Shown here: positions 23,340 through 35,690 of the stretch, piece after piece | Layout of the letters: the number at the start of each line of letters is the position of its first letter | Position numbering within the stretch: position 1 is the stretch's first letter | Source of the DNA: Cyanoderma ruficeps | Taxonomy: Eukaryota > Chordata > Aves > Passeriformes > Timaliidae | DNA: 64,000 nucleotides | Direction: 5' to 3' | Assembly (NCBI GenBank): GCA_008694505.1 | Contig: VZDJ01000301.1 | Span: 8,423,063 to 8,487,062 of the forward strand | Made by a program: the position numbers and the translations under genes | The notes under the pieces: generated by a model | Databases searched by the model: none | What the model was told of the DNA's origin: nothing | Seen by the model: only the letters and a program-made list of their open reading frames with translations

Positions 23340-23365
23340 AATAAAACTTGACTGCAGTCAATAAA
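23340..23365 (+). terminator. GOLIM4: GOLIM4 polyadenylation signals (two AATAAA)
   Basis: AATAAA occurs at 23340-23345 and again at 23360-23365, followed by a T-rich and GTT-containing downstream stretch. They are the first canonical pair after the stop codon in a T/A-rich context, so cleavage is expected about 15-30 nt later. Confidence 0.7.
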
Positions 23366-24349
23366 CTAGATTGTAGTTACTGATCTTTCACAAGCATGGG
23401 GGGGTTGATGTCAGTTTTCCTAATGATGTGTTTGGATTTCATTTTAATACAGGAATCAGGGACAGGCAGGGGTAGGGATGGAGCCCTGGCAACATTTTCA
23501 GGGCAGGGGAATATTTTTGTTAATGATATTCCCACCTCTGTGCCTGACAAGGGTCAGAGTGCCAGAGCCAGGGGCACCATGGCATAGCTGAGCTGGTCCT
23601 CATTGCCACAGGATCCCTGGAATTCAGGGAATGCCAAATGCTTGGCTACATCGAGAATTTAATGAGTTTCTGTGACCTGAAAACAAGTGGAGCTGGGCCA
23701 CAGCCCCAGCCTTGGAGCAGAGGATGAACAGCACAGGGGGATGCTCAATTTTCCAGCTCCCAGAGTGTGATCCCAGCGTGATGCTCTGGTTTAGGACTAA
23801 CAAGAGGGGAAGTCAGAATTCAAAGGGAAAATTCCATCACTTTGGGATTTGGCAGCAGCGGAGCAGCCGTGGGCATCCCATGACCAGGGCTGGCAGGAAC
23901 TCCTCAAAATACTGGAGCCAGTTCAGGGAGCAGGGGAAGAGCACTGGGAAAACCCAGCTGATGAAAGGAAAATCCATGCTACAGACAGCTCGGGAGAGGA
24001 GAGTCCTGGGTTTGGCTGAGAACACACCCAGGGAAACACTCAGGGAGGCAGGAGCCCTCAGCCTCCCACTGAAACACAACACAAAACGCCACAATGAAAT
24101 TCTGACCAGAAATAGCCTGTTTGGTCATTGAGTTAATTAGTCATCGCAGCAATTAATTGCAAGGCCGTGATGAATTTTTGATCACGAGACAGCTTTGGAA
24201 AGCTTCTCTGGTTCAGCCCCAGCTTGGGAATCGCCAGAGGATCCTGCCCACCACAAGCTGAAGGGTCGGTCAAGAGCGTGGTAAGAGCTGCTCTAGCCAT
24301 GAACACGTGAAAAAATAACAAAAATGCAAAAAGTAAACCCAGTGGGATT

Positions 24350-24690
24350 CATTCCGTGGCTCAGGGGATGCTCCAGAGCTCACCTCGGTGAGGCTGCTCC
24401 GTGTGGCGCTGAAAAGCCCGCAGGAAAGGCTGTGGCTGGGAACACAGCCCGCAAATCCATTTGTCACCGAAATTCGGGGCTGACACGTCCTATCCTCCTC
24501 TGCTCCGGTTCGCAAAGGGAAGGAGCCGCAGGGCGCTCCCTGCTGAACACGACCTTCCCTCGGCTTTGCGAGTCTGGGCACGTCAAATCCGCGTTTACCG
24601 AGCTCCGGAGCTGCTCGCTCCGCTGCATCGGGGATAAACACACACACAGCGGCTGCGGGCAGCGAGAAAACAAAGCGGGAGAAAAAGTTG
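24350..24690. promoter_or_regulatory. CpG-island-like block downstream of GOLIM4
   Basis: By eye about 28 CpG dinucleotides fall in roughly 340 nt at near 58% G+C, an observed/expected ratio close to 1, whereas the surrounding DNA is CpG-poor. It lies about 1 kb past the GOLIM4 poly(A) site. A strong - strand splice donor, GAG|GTGAGC, sits at its edge (exon side ends at 24384), so a first exon of a - strand transcript antisense to the GOLIM4 end is possible. No coding sequence was recognised; both-strand open frames here mostly reflect scarce stop codons in GC-rich DNA. Confidence 0.5.
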
Positions 24691-24759
24691 CCTTTGGTCC
24701 ATCTGACACAGCAGGAGCCTGTAGACAGAGTTCACTTCTTGCTGCTTCAAATGCAGAAC

Positions 24760-24762
<3 letters not shown>

Positions 24763-24798
<36 letters not shown>
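24763..24798. repeat. (ATC)n microsatellite
   Basis: About twelve perfect ATC units directly beside the CpG-rich block. A likely polymorphic marker. Confidence 0.95.
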
Positions 24799-26183
24799 CA
24801 ACTAAAGAAAAATTTTTAAAAAAAACCCAAATAATTTTGCTGTATCTGCTAGTAAAGTTCGGGGTTTTTTTCCTTAGAAGTTCAGCGTGTTCTAGGTGTC
24901 CCTCAGCTCTGTTACAGTGACTCAGCTGATGAGAAGAACAACAGCTTTACTTGTTCCTGTGTGCTGAAACTCACCACAGGAAATTCACAGGCGTTCTGGG
25001 ATCAATAACTTATCATTCCTTGAAACACAATCACCGGACTTTAATGCATGCTTTGTTCTCAAGCCATTTTAAGGAAGTGCTGAACCCTATTGCAGTGAGA
25101 GGTGCAGAGAGAAGCCAGCACGGGCATTTGGATAAGGATTGTGAGAGGAAACCTCCAGATTGGTCCCAAGTTTAGCCCCAGAGTCCTGCTGAACCACCTG
25201 ATCACGAACGCTGATATAAAACTGGATCTTCTACATGTTTTCAATCATATATCAAATGATTTTGTCAGTTCAAAAGACTATTTTGCAAGAGAGTTTTGAC
25301 CTGGACTGATCTCTTAATGTTTCAGTCCCCAGCCCTTGCATATACAAGCTCCTGGCCTTTCCTCTCCTCCCCTCTGCTGCCAGCTGTTTCCTCAGCTCCA
25401 CATCTGCATTTCCACTGCACAAATTAACTCTCCATCAAGGTTTCAGATGTGGCAAAACTATCAGGGCGATTTTTCCATCATAAATGCTCCGTTTGTCAGC
25501 CACGTACGTCACCACAGCACCCCAAAGATATCTGGAACGTGCTCTTGGTGTCCTGGGAGCTGCAGGAGCAGCCCCTCCAGGGAATGCCCATCCCAGAGCC
25601 TGGAAAAGCTGCCACAGCATCAGAGAACTGCCTTTGGTGCAGTTATGAGGGTAAACAACGAGTTGGAGATATAAAGGTGAGCTTTAACAAAAGGTTAAAT
25701 TTCCCAGGGAGTTCTATCTACACTCTTGTACCAAGAGAACAGGAAATAGTCATAGATGGCAGTTTGGAAAAAGCAGCAGCCTTAATTGATGAACAAATGC
25801 TACTGCTGGGTGCTCAGCAGAACAAAGTCGTCAGTTCTGTGAAAATGAGATTATGGAATTAATTCCCAGACTGTGTGGGATCCATTATCCCACTGGTGTC
25901 AGAGGGAAGGGCAAGACCTGCAGGGTCTGCCCGACCTGTGGAAAAGCCAAAGTCAGTCTTTCCCAGCAGGGAATGCAAAGTTACCCCTGGAAAGCTGCAG
26001 CTGTGGTGAGGGGCTCAGGACAGCCCTGTGCAGGACACAGTCCATGAGCCACCCAGCCCTGGCTGCACAATCCACCAGCTCTTTGTGTACAGCAGACATT
26101 CCAATGGAATTCCTGCATTTTAGGCAGCCAATTTTACAGTCATTTGTTGTGACAGGTGAGGAATGTGACAGTTGAGATGGTTT

Positions 26184-26290
26184 AATATACACACACACAT
26201 ATATATATATATGTGTGTGTATATATATACACACACACATATATATATGTATGTGTATTTATATATACTCTCGCATAAATATATATAAAT
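26184..26290. repeat. CA/TA/TG compound microsatellite with mirror symmetry
   Basis: Blocks of (AC)n, (AT)n, (GT)n and again (AC)n, (AT)n, (GT)n make long self-complementary stretches, so the region can fold into a hairpin or cruciform. Confidence 0.9.
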
Positions 26291-26321
26291 TGGAAGAGGG
26301 AAAATCTAGGCTGGTTATTAA

Positions 26322-26528
26322 AAGAAATTCTTCGCTGTGAGGGCAATTAGAAACAGGAACAAGTGTCCCAAGGTGGTTGTGGATTCCCTATCCCTGGAAG
26401 TGTCCAAATTCATGTTGGATAAGACCTTGAGCACCCTGGAATAATGGGAGGTGTCCCTACCCATGGTAGGGGGTGGAACTGGATGAGCTTTAAGGTCTCT
26501 TCCAACCCAAACCATCCTGGAATTCCAC
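26322..26528 (+). mobile_element. CR1 LINE 3' end fragment
   Basis: From TTCTTCGCTGTGAGGGCAAT to AACCCAAACCATCCTGGAAT, the usual end of a + strand CR1. It abuts the CA/TA microsatellite at 26184-26290. Confidence 0.85.
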
Positions 26529-29332
26529 ATCTCTGAATACACAGATATACAGAAATATCTATTACATGAAGTAATTTGTGCAGAATTCTACTTACCTGAG
26601 CCTTGGGCAAAATGGTCTTGCAGATGGGCTCAGTTCTGAGTTTCCAGGTTCTCCTGCAACCCAAGGAGAATTTATGAATATCTGGACCCCACTGACCTCT
26701 TTCCTTGAGGAACACGAGCATGATGTGGCACAGAAGAGCCAACTGTACTCCCTGGGCTGCCAAATGCTCTGGGAAACAAAGGCATATTGGAAATGGAAAA
26801 GGTTCCCCTCCCTGTTGTGTCCCATGCCAGGTGGCCGTGTTAATGGATCGATTTGGTTGTAAAATGAAGGGATGTGGTGCAATAATGAAAAATGCTGAGA
26901 CGTTTCCAACCTCAAAATCAATATTTTGATGAGTTTTTAAAATAAATTTGTTGAAAATAATGCTGTGATTGGAAGAAAGTCTTTGTGGAAGTGTTATAAA
27001 TTCACAGTGACAGATCTGCAAAGCCTCAGTCCATGTTGTTCCTGAAGAGACATTGAGTTTTATTCTGGAGAAAGTTTAAAATTAGAATATTGGAAATTTT
27101 TCCTGCAGTTTCAAAATCGAGAAGTTGTTCAGAATGGAGTTTCTCACTGGTGTTTTTGTATGGAAATTCAGGGGCCCAACCAGGAGATCTCCAAAGCCCA
27201 AAAACCTGAGTTCCTGTGGATTATTTGGGGGCTCTGTTGCAAAGCAAGGGGGACTCAGTGCAAGGATGAGGAAAGAACAGGCCAGAACTTTCATCCTGCC
27301 TCACTTTCCACATGGATTTGGGCTGTGCTGTAATTAGCAGCTCCCCAGGTTATTCTGCATGGTGGTTCCAGGCTGTCAGACATCCCCCTCAGGGCTTGTC
27401 CTCACAGCAAACATCATTAAATTTGCAATTTACCTCAGTGCCTGCTGCATTCCCCATCCAAAGCTTCCTGTCAGATTGCCTCAAAGAAACCTCTGGTCTA
27501 GTGCTGCCTGAATGCAACACAAAGCCCAGTCCTAGCCTTTCTCACCCTGTTTTATTGCTCCTGTTCAGCTTTCCTGCCTCCAGCGGTTGTTCTGGCTTTC
27601 CAGTGCTCCACGTGGATCCCCATGAATGGCACTGACACCTCAGGTGTTCCCCTCAGCAGTAAAAAATTGCTTTATTGAGCCTCTTGGATGGAAGCCTTTG
27701 TAGGTAACATCCCCAATAAATTAACCTCAGTCCACACCTGAGCTGGCCCCTGTTCTGAGGGGACCATCTGCATCACAGGAATTACAATCCGGGTCCTGAG
27801 GAGACAAGGAAAGGGACATTTCCATCTTGCTGGGTAGCAAAGGTTTCACAGCTCAAGCTATTAAACCTTACAGTGTGGAAAAAGGAGAGGAGATTATTTG
27901 ACATTCCTCGGTATCTTAGGAAACTGCTGAAGATTCATGAATATTTCAAAGAGCCCTGGCTTTCCAGAGAGGTGCCTTAAATCTCTTTGGTGTGCAACAG
28001 ATGTGGTGTTTTTCATTCCAGGTACAGCATCACAGATTAAGCTCTAGCTTGGGTTGCTGGTATTTTAAGCAGCAGAGGACAAAAAAAAAAAAATTAAATA
28101 AAGATCAGTATTTTCTCCCTTACAGGGCAATCCCACAACTGCCAATTCTGTTGGTGAAGAAACTGATCTGTGATTTCCTTATCACACATCACCTCTTCCT
28201 GTTCATGGACTTTGCTCAAGGTGCCTCCTGTGGGAAGCAGCTTCCAACTTGGATAAAAGCAGAGTCAGCTCCCAGTTTTGTTCCCTTGCCTCCATGACGC
28301 TGCATTTTGCCTTCTGACAGTGTTTTCTTGGGATAATTGTGCTCAGACCCAGAGGAACTGGCACCAGGTCAGGTTCCAGGGGAGCTGCAGAAGTCCGTGT
28401 TTGTGCTGACTGATCCCTCAGGCACACATTGATCCCCTCTGGTGTGAGCAGCAGGGTTTGGGGCCTCCAAAACCCACAGATCTCATCTCAGAGAATGCAG
28501 GCAGGGAAAACACAGGAAAAAACCCCAAGGAATCAAGGCTCCAGGCCTCGCAGGAAGGGTTTGGTTTGTTTGGTTCCTTGTGGATAGGGAGGGAAAGGCC
28601 ATCCTCACTCTCAATAACTGAGCCACCAGTGAGCAAAGCACGTCCCTACTCTGCAGGGCAGGATTCCCATCCCACTGCCAGGCCTGGGGAATGGCAAACC
28701 TTCAGTGAGTTTTCCCCATTTCTCACAAAATTTGGGCCCATTTGGGTCTCACCTCCTGCAGGGCACTGATGCAGAGGGGTGGCTGGAGCATCCCTTTGTG
28801 CACAAACCATTTAAAAACTCAGGAGGCGACAGCTCCCTGCCTGCCTCGCCCTCCCCAGCACTGACAGCCCAAGTAATGCAATACCTAATAAGAGGATTAA
28901 GTAGAGAGGAATTCTGTTTAATATTGCATTAGCCATGGCAGATCCCTTCCCTGCCTGCTCCAGCTCCCTCACAGGATACAATGTCCACGCTTGTAAGGGA
29001 AGCTTATTGACATCTGATCAGTCAATAAATCTGTTCTTGTTTTTTAATGACCCCAAGAGCTGTTTCCACACGCTCACATCATCTTACCAACAATTTAACC
29101 TCGTGAATTAATTATTTCCTTTCGGGCCTTTTAAACCCTATGACCTGTTTTACCTCCTTTGCAACAGTTCTCATCTAATTGTAAATCAAGGCTCAGGGCA
29201 GAGCAGGGTTAAACCTCACCAGCCCAAACAGAGCTGAGCAAAACCAGTAACAGAGAGGCAGAGACACGAGGCTACTCCTGGGCACAAAAACTCCAACAAA
29301 AACAGCAACAAAAACCTACTGAAAGGTTCCAG

Positions 29333-29746
29333 GAGTCAGCACAGAGGGATGGAGCATGGCTGCTGTGAGGAAAGGCTGGGAGAACTGGGGTTGTTCAGGC
29401 TGGAAAATAGTTTGGGGTGACCCAACTGTGTCCTTCCAGTACCTGAGGGGAGCTTCAAGAAGGATGGGGAGGAACTGTTTAGGAGGGACTGGAGTGACAG
29501 GGCAATGGGAAAGGCTTTAAACTGACCAAGGGCAGGGTTAGAGGGGGTATTGGGAGGAAATTGTTCCCTGTGAGGGTGGGCAGGCCCTGGCACAGGGTGC
29601 CCAGAGAAGATGTGGCTGCCCGTGGATCCCTGCAAGTGTCCAAGGCCAGGCTGGACAAGGTTTGGAGCAGCCTGGGACAGTGGAAGGTGTTGGAACTGGA
29701 TGATCTTTAAGGTCCCTTCCAACCCAAACCATTCTGGGATTCTACA
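29333..29746 (+). mobile_element. CR1 LINE fragment, about 410 bp
   Basis: The best preserved CR1 copy in the window: GGAAAGGCTGGGAGAACTGG, TTCAGGCTGGAAAATAG, ATTGTTCCCTGTGAGGGTGG, and the terminal TTCCAACCCAAACCATTCTG. It spans the end of ORF2 and the 3' UTR. Confidence 0.9.
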
Positions 29747-30339
29747 GCTTAGAATAAGTGGGTTTGAGTCCTTTGGTGCTAAATCCTGCACATGACATTT
29801 GAATAATTTTCCCTTCTGTGCCTGAGTTTCCTGTCTGTGTAAACAGGGAGGACAGTCCTCTATTATCATATAAGGACTTGATCAATAAGAATGCATTAAG
29901 GATTCATATCTAGGTGTATTAAAGCATCCATGCTATGCTAATCTCTCCCATTTAAATACTATAAAAAGCTCAGTGGGCTCTTGACTGAGCCATTAAGTGA
30001 ACGATGGGCAAATTGGAAATGTCCAAGAAAAAAGGAGCAGAATTACACTCTGCTATGAAACACCAGGCAGCTCCCATAAAAATCAATGGCACTGCATAGC
30101 AGTAAATTGCAGGGGAGATGAGCTTTATTTCATGGCTCATAAGTGAACATGAATCTCTAACAACCTGTCAGCCCTGACAGCTGTGCCTCTGCAAGGACTG
30201 GAGTTTTGGGAGCTGCCTCCATGCCCTGGACTGGCTCCTGTGGGCAACAGCTCCTCTCCAACAGGGAGAAGCATCCAGGGGAAGGGATATCTCCCACAAG
30301 GTGATGCCTTAAGTTTTATCTTCCATGTATTTCAGGTTC

Positions 30340-30754
30340 TGTGGTGCCCAGGGGTGCAGTTCTGAGCTCACAGTCAGTGTCACTCAGCTCTGCACACAGC
30401 AGGGACACAAAACAAATCCTTTTCCTGCTGCACACCAAGGACAACTTTCAGGCCCAAAAGCACAAACAAGGGTGGCTGAGGAGAGGAACAAGAAGGATGG
30501 GACCTCACAACCTGGAGCTGCAATTGGACAATTAAACCCTAAAATGCAAATGGACCAAAACTTATAAAAGTGTGAGACCTGATGACCAATCCGCCATTTT
30601 GTGCCCATTTTGTGACCATTTTGGGTCCACCTTGGCTGTAGCCCTGGCCAGGCTCTTGTCCTGCTCAAGGATAATCCTAAAGGCCTTTCAATAAATATCT
30701 ACTTTATTCTCCAGGTCTGTCCAGTCTCTGTTCCAGGTCAGCCTTCCCAAGGCA
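30340..30754 (+). mobile_element. Endogenous-retrovirus LTR, apparently solo
   Basis: About 415 bp with TG at one end and CA at the other, a TATAAAA box (30564), and AATAAA at 30690-30695 followed by a T-rich and GGTCTGTCC region. Repeated CCATTTTGTG-type motifs and this layout are typical of avian ERV LTRs. No gag, pol or env sequence flanks it, so it is read as a solo LTR. A target-site duplication was not evident, so the limits are approximate. Confidence 0.6.
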
Positions 30755-32595
30755 TGAAAGGTTTCCGTGCACTCTGAGGTGGCAGAAAGCCTCTCAAGCC
30801 TCACAGGGCTCACCCACCCCCCTGAAACCTGCAGGGACTGACTGAGCTGTGCAAACACTCCTTTAAAATGTGGGGTTTGTTTCTGTGTGTTCTGCTCTCT
30901 GAGCACCTTCTGCTTCAGGCAGACAAGTTATTCCCTAATGATGTCATGGCTGCATCTTAAGGAGGGACAGAGAGAAGAAGAAGCAGGCCTGAAAACTGAC
31001 ACAAAAAATCCTGTGATGAGGCTACAGAAGGAAACAGGAAAAAGGTTTCCACATGCCTTGAAATTTTGTCCTGGGTAAGGCCTAAGCAGAGCAGGAAGCT
31101 GCAGTGGTTGCTGGCTGGGTTTATGGCAGGGAAATTGCTCACACATGGCAGACATCAAATCAGACTGGCAGCAGCTGTGGTGCTACAAAACTCATCAGGG
31201 GAGGAGCAGACACAGAGTTCGGAGGTGGGTTTTGGTGAGGTGGAGGTGTGCTGTGCCTGCTGAATGAGCCTGAGGGCACTGCAGGTTAAAATGCAGCATG
31301 TCCTGCAGGCAGGAGCAGCTTTGCTTCTCCCTGAGTTCTCTGGCTGAACCTTTCCTTAGCCTGCTATGCCAGAAACACAGAAAGTGCCAATAAATTATCT
31401 CCTTTTGGATTTTCATACACAGAACTTGCTTTGCTGCTGGCTGGGCACTTGGGGAGCAGAGTGCCAGCTCCAGAGTCAGCAACAGAGGCCAGCAGGGGAT
31501 CTGCACAAATCAGCACCTTGTGGCCTTACCTAGAGGCAAAGGTCTATGGGAACAACAGATAAAAATCAAAAAAGTGACATAAATCCTTGAGGTTATGGAA
31601 AAGGATCCTCAGATTTAACCCTTGCCCCCTACTTCATCACACACCTTTTTGTCTAACAGTGAAAAACTGCCTAAACACCGAGAGGACAAACCAGCCTAAA
31701 AAACTTTATTTTCCCTCAAGCCAGATTCTTCACCTCATCCTCTCCCCAGGCACTGCACTTGCCCTCACATCCCCCTTCAAGCTGCCAATTTCCTCACACA
31801 AGACACGCCAGGGAGGCACTTCCAGCTCTCTCAGCCTCATCTTTCAACCATTTTCCTTTTCCACAGTGTTTTCGATCCCCTGATGATTCCTTATTAGCCT
31901 CCAAAAGGCATTTAAATCTGTTTTCCCAACCCATCCAGCACAATAAATTACCAGGAATTAAATTAGCTATCAAAGGGCTAATAGACTTGCTCCTTCAGGG
32001 GCTAAATTAGTTATAGCAAACTTTATCTGAAGGGGGGAAGGTTTAAAAATTTATTCTTCCAGCGGGTTTTAGTCCTTATTATACACTCTGAAGCCTGTGG
32101 CGGCCACTCAAGGGACCACAGGAATCAGCTGCTCAGCACAGATGGCCTTGCACTAAAAGTCAAAGAAAAGAGCATGAAAAACGTGGAAATACTTTAAAGC
32201 CGTTCCTGCAGACAGCAGTTGCTGGCTGGAGTTACCTTTGTGGAGAGGTTTCTCTGCCTTTGAAATGCTTCCTTCAGTGTTACTCACTCAATTTCATTGT
32301 CCAAGAGTTTTGTTATGGTTGTTTTTTTGGCTTGGCTTTGTGTTTTAAGCAGGATTTCTGTTATCTCTCAAGAAAACAAAATACATTTGCTTCATTGTGA
32401 AAGGATTAGGAGCTGAGACGTTGTGTGATGTTAAAGCAGCACAGACTCTCCATCATACAATGAAAACTCAGCAACAAAAGCCCTCAAAAACTGATTATGA
32501 GAACCATTTTCCTCTGTATATAACAGCCCAATCCCCACTGGCAGCTGAGGGGATGAAAAAGCTGTGCTGGACATGATTCCATCTGGGAAAAATGC

Positions 32596-32642
32596 TGGGC
32601 AAATAAATGCCTGTTGAGTAAATGGGCAAATAAATGCCTGTT
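32596..32642. repeat. 20-bp direct repeat
   Basis: TGGGCAAATAAATGCCTGTT occurs at 32596 and again at 32623, 27 bp apart. A local tandem duplication with a 7-bp spacer. Confidence 0.85.
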
Positions 32643-34663
32643 CTCTGGGGAAAGCAGAGTGTGGCATTCCTGGGACACTGCAGCCCAAATGCTGCTCCCA
32701 AATCCCAGCCCTGCACTTCCAACACACCCATTAGGACATAGGGGGTGTGGAAACAGCTCCTGGTGCAACTGGCACTGCTCCTGGAACATTGGTGAGCTCC
32801 AGCAGCTTGTGGGACAACCTGGGCACGTTGGGGTGCAGGATCTCCCCTTACCTGGGTGAGGCTGGTCCAGGTGGTTTCCAGAAGGATCCATCCCAGCCTG
32901 GAGTGTCCCACCACGAGGTGATGTCCATCCTTTCCATCCCTGAGCCAGCACTGACTTAGCTGGACCTGACCACCACAATAAATTCCAGGAAGGAGATGAC
33001 AGCTGGGAGAGGATCTCAGCCCCCAGCTGCCTTTGGCAACAAGGAGTGATGTCTGGTGACAGCACAGGCAGCACCTGGGACCCCCTGGAAACACCCCCCA
33101 AAACCAGGGAGGGAAAACGCCCCTTTGGCTTCATCTGAAGGTGAAGTCATAGGTGGGGAAACTTGAATTTCATCATTCTTAGGAAGAAATGGTTAAACAG
33201 TGCCCAGCAGAAACGGCCTGGGGGAGAGATGTGAGTGTGCTCAGCCCCAGAGGGGGTTTTGGGAGTCTCTCTGCACAGAACCAGCACACTGTGGCTCTAA
33301 AAGAGACCTCTAACATGAACATCTAGGCTGTTTTAAGGAGCTCCATAATAAGGGGGATGTTATCCTTTTAGCAATCCTGTGAAATGGAATTCTTTGAGGC
33401 CTGCAGGAAGCACTGGAGAATAATTTGCACAACCCAAAAAATTAGCACAAAGAGGAAAAAAGGCACTTTAAAGCCAAGACCTAGTGCCAGCTCCCTCAGG
33501 TGGGCTCTTTCAGGCATGCTGGGTACAACTTTCAGCAAAACCTCAACAACCAAGAGACCCAGAATGGCTTAAGGAAGAAAGAGTGGCAAATTGCAGCTGG
33601 TTATTATTGTCAGAAAGTTCAGTGTTTCCCTGTGAAATCTGTGTTTCTTTTGGCTGTAGTTCATCCCACTGAATAAAACACGTGCTTTTTTTCCTAATTC
33701 ATTTGAACTTCTGGCAGCTGCACTTCAGTTCATTGGCCAGGTTTTTGTGGCTCCTCTGCTCTCTCCAGTTGTCATTGTTGGATTGTTCGGGTCGTATTAT
33801 TTCACCCGAGACAATATTAATGGCTGTGACAGTTCCCAGTGCTCAGACAGACATCTATCAAATAGATGAGCCCCTAATTCTGTGAATGTCTTCTCTTCCA
33901 GTCAATGGGGTTTGTCCAAACAGGATTATACAGTGGAATGAAGGAAAGGAGACTCTAGGGAGCAGCTAAAATTGCTACTGAGGGAGCTGCAAATCCCTGT
34001 GGTTCAGAATGAGCCTTGTCCCAGCTGGTGACAACAGGGTTCCCTTCACCTCTAGGAAAGGAAAAGAGCTGAGGATACCTGGGAAGTGATTCCTCCTCTC
34101 TGGAATTGCACCTTGGCTCTCCTACAAGCAGCACACTGCCCGTGCAGCCCCAGTGCAAATTAAAGGCTGCACCTCCAAGTCAATGAGGAAAACAATTTGT
34201 TTGAAAGAGAAAGATGAATTACAACTGGATTAAAACAACATAAGGAGGCTGGAGGAGGAAGGCTGAGCTCAGCTCAGTCCTTAGGGAGCCCCACAATCCT
34301 TCAGGAAGAAGACCTGAAGGGTATGGGGTACCATCCATCAAGAGCACAGGAATTTCCATCAGTTATTCCCAGCGGGGCACGGCTCTCCTCAGGTACACAG
34401 CTTCACAAAGACACCTTTTCCCCACAGCACACAGAATTCACTCACTGCAAAGCCAGTTTGTATTAGAAACAAAAAAACAAAAAAGGGACAGAGATTGGAT
34501 GGGAGCACAGCAGCAGCAGCTCCTGGGAGATTTCAGCAGCAGCAGAGGGAACAAGATGTGCCACGTACACGGCAGGAAAGGCACCCCTGACCCCCAGCCC
34601 AGCACTGAGGGACAGGACTTCAAAAAGGGGGTGCAAAAGTAATCCAAGCACGGAGCCTTAAGT

Positions 34664-35290
34664 CAAAACTTGAGCAAAAATAGGTCAGAGTTCGAGCTGA
34701 ACTTAAAGTTTATTGACGTCTCAGCTGAAGTCAGGGTAAAAGGAGTTGGAGTCGAAGTTGAAGCCATTGATGCCATTGTAGTCATATTATTCTCACAGTA
34801 CAGTGTTATGTGCTTGTCACAGCTCAAAAAGGCCACAGCCCTAAACAGTCACCAGATTTTTCCCACAAACCACAGGCAGCCCATTGTTCACATTATTGGG
34901 CAGCTTTTACAAAGTTACACCGTCTTAAAGACCTTGACAGTTACATATGCAGCTCTCTTCCTGGCTCTTCTTCTTATCTGTGGTCTCTCCGCACCACGGC
35001 CTGTACCCAAACAAGGCCGAGATATCTCAATTCACAAGTTCCACCGAGCTCCCCTCTTTATCTGTTTTCCTTACCTTACTTTCCTTATCTGTTTTCCATC
35101 TCTTATCTGTTTTCTTACCTTTTCCCCTAGGGAAAAGCACAATGTCCATGCTGGAAGCAGGCAGTGCTCCTGGAAAGTGGATAAAAGCAAGGAGAGTGTC
35201 GGCCTTCAGCAGCACAGGGAGTCTGACCAAGAACTTGCTCAGGAGCTGGTTTTCAACAGCCATGTCACGCTCAGTAATTAATAACCCAAT
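34664..35290 (-). mobile_element. Possible LTR, reverse orientation
   Basis: On the - strand this block shows repeated AACAGATAA motifs, a long unique middle, and AATAAACTTTAAG followed by a TTCAGCTCGAACTCTG stretch near 34700, which resembles an LTR R-U5 end. Open frames inside it show no known protein. No partner LTR or internal retroviral sequence was seen. It could instead be the 3' end of a non-coding transcript. Confidence 0.35.
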
Positions 35291-35337
35291 GTTTGTGGCC
35301 TACAAAAAGTGAATAATAATCAGGTTACCTTGTTCTG

Positions 35338-35690
35338 CATCTCTCCTGCAAGGAAAGGCTGAGGGAATTGGGTTTGTCCAGGCTGGAAAAGAAAGGCTTT
35401 GGGGAGGCCCAACTGGGGCCTTCCAGGACCTGAAGAGAGCCGCAGGAAAGATGGAAAAGGATTTTGGGCAAGGTGGCAGGAATGGAAGGACAAGGAGGGC
35501 TGGATTCCAACTTAAAAAGAGCAGCTTTAGATTAGCTATCAGGAGGAAGTGAAGGTGGTGAAGCCCTGGCAGAGGTTGCCCAGAGAAGCTGTGGACTTTC
35601 TGTGGGAAATGGTTTTGGCTGGGATTTCACTCCCCAAGGCTGACTGGACCATTTCCTGCAGCTTGACTAAACCATGGACCTTCTGGTCAT
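35338..35690 (+). mobile_element. CR1 LINE fragment lacking its 3' end
   Basis: CTCTCCTGCAAGGAAAGGCT, TTGTCCAGGCTGGAAAAGAA and GGCAGAGGTTGCCCAGAGAA match the same CR1 region as the 29333 copy, but the terminal tail is diverged or missing. Confidence 0.75.

Larger units (their letters stand above)
21664..23390 (+). other. GOLIM4: GOLIM4 3' untranslated region
   Basis: About 1.7 kb of AT-rich sequence after the stop codon, ending shortly after two AATAAA signals. It contains an A tract broken by a 3-N gap, two Pumilio-type UGUANAUA sites, T-rich runs and one octamer ATGCAAAT near 22335. The exact cleavage site is estimated, not seen. Confidence 0.75.

Noticed and set aside
24324..24920. 198-codon + strand open frame, and a 125-codon - strand frame over 24270-24647
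   Set aside because: They lie in the CpG-rich block where stops are rare. No recognisable protein, and part of the first is the ATC repeat read as poly-Ile.
25449..25862. 137-codon + strand frame with a plausible C-terminal half
   Set aside because: No homology recognised. An internal donor (AAG|GTGAGC at 25677) cuts it, and no second exon was found.
26410..27021. 203-codon - strand open frame
   Set aside because: It overlaps the antisense of a CR1 3' end and shows no known protein.
29336..29869. 177-codon - strand open frame
   Set aside because: It is the antisense of the CR1 copy at 29333-29746.
32484..33134. 216-codon - strand open frame, overlapped by another of 199 codons
   Set aside because: Two overlapping frames of equal length, low-information composition and no splice or homology support suggest GC-rich chance frames.
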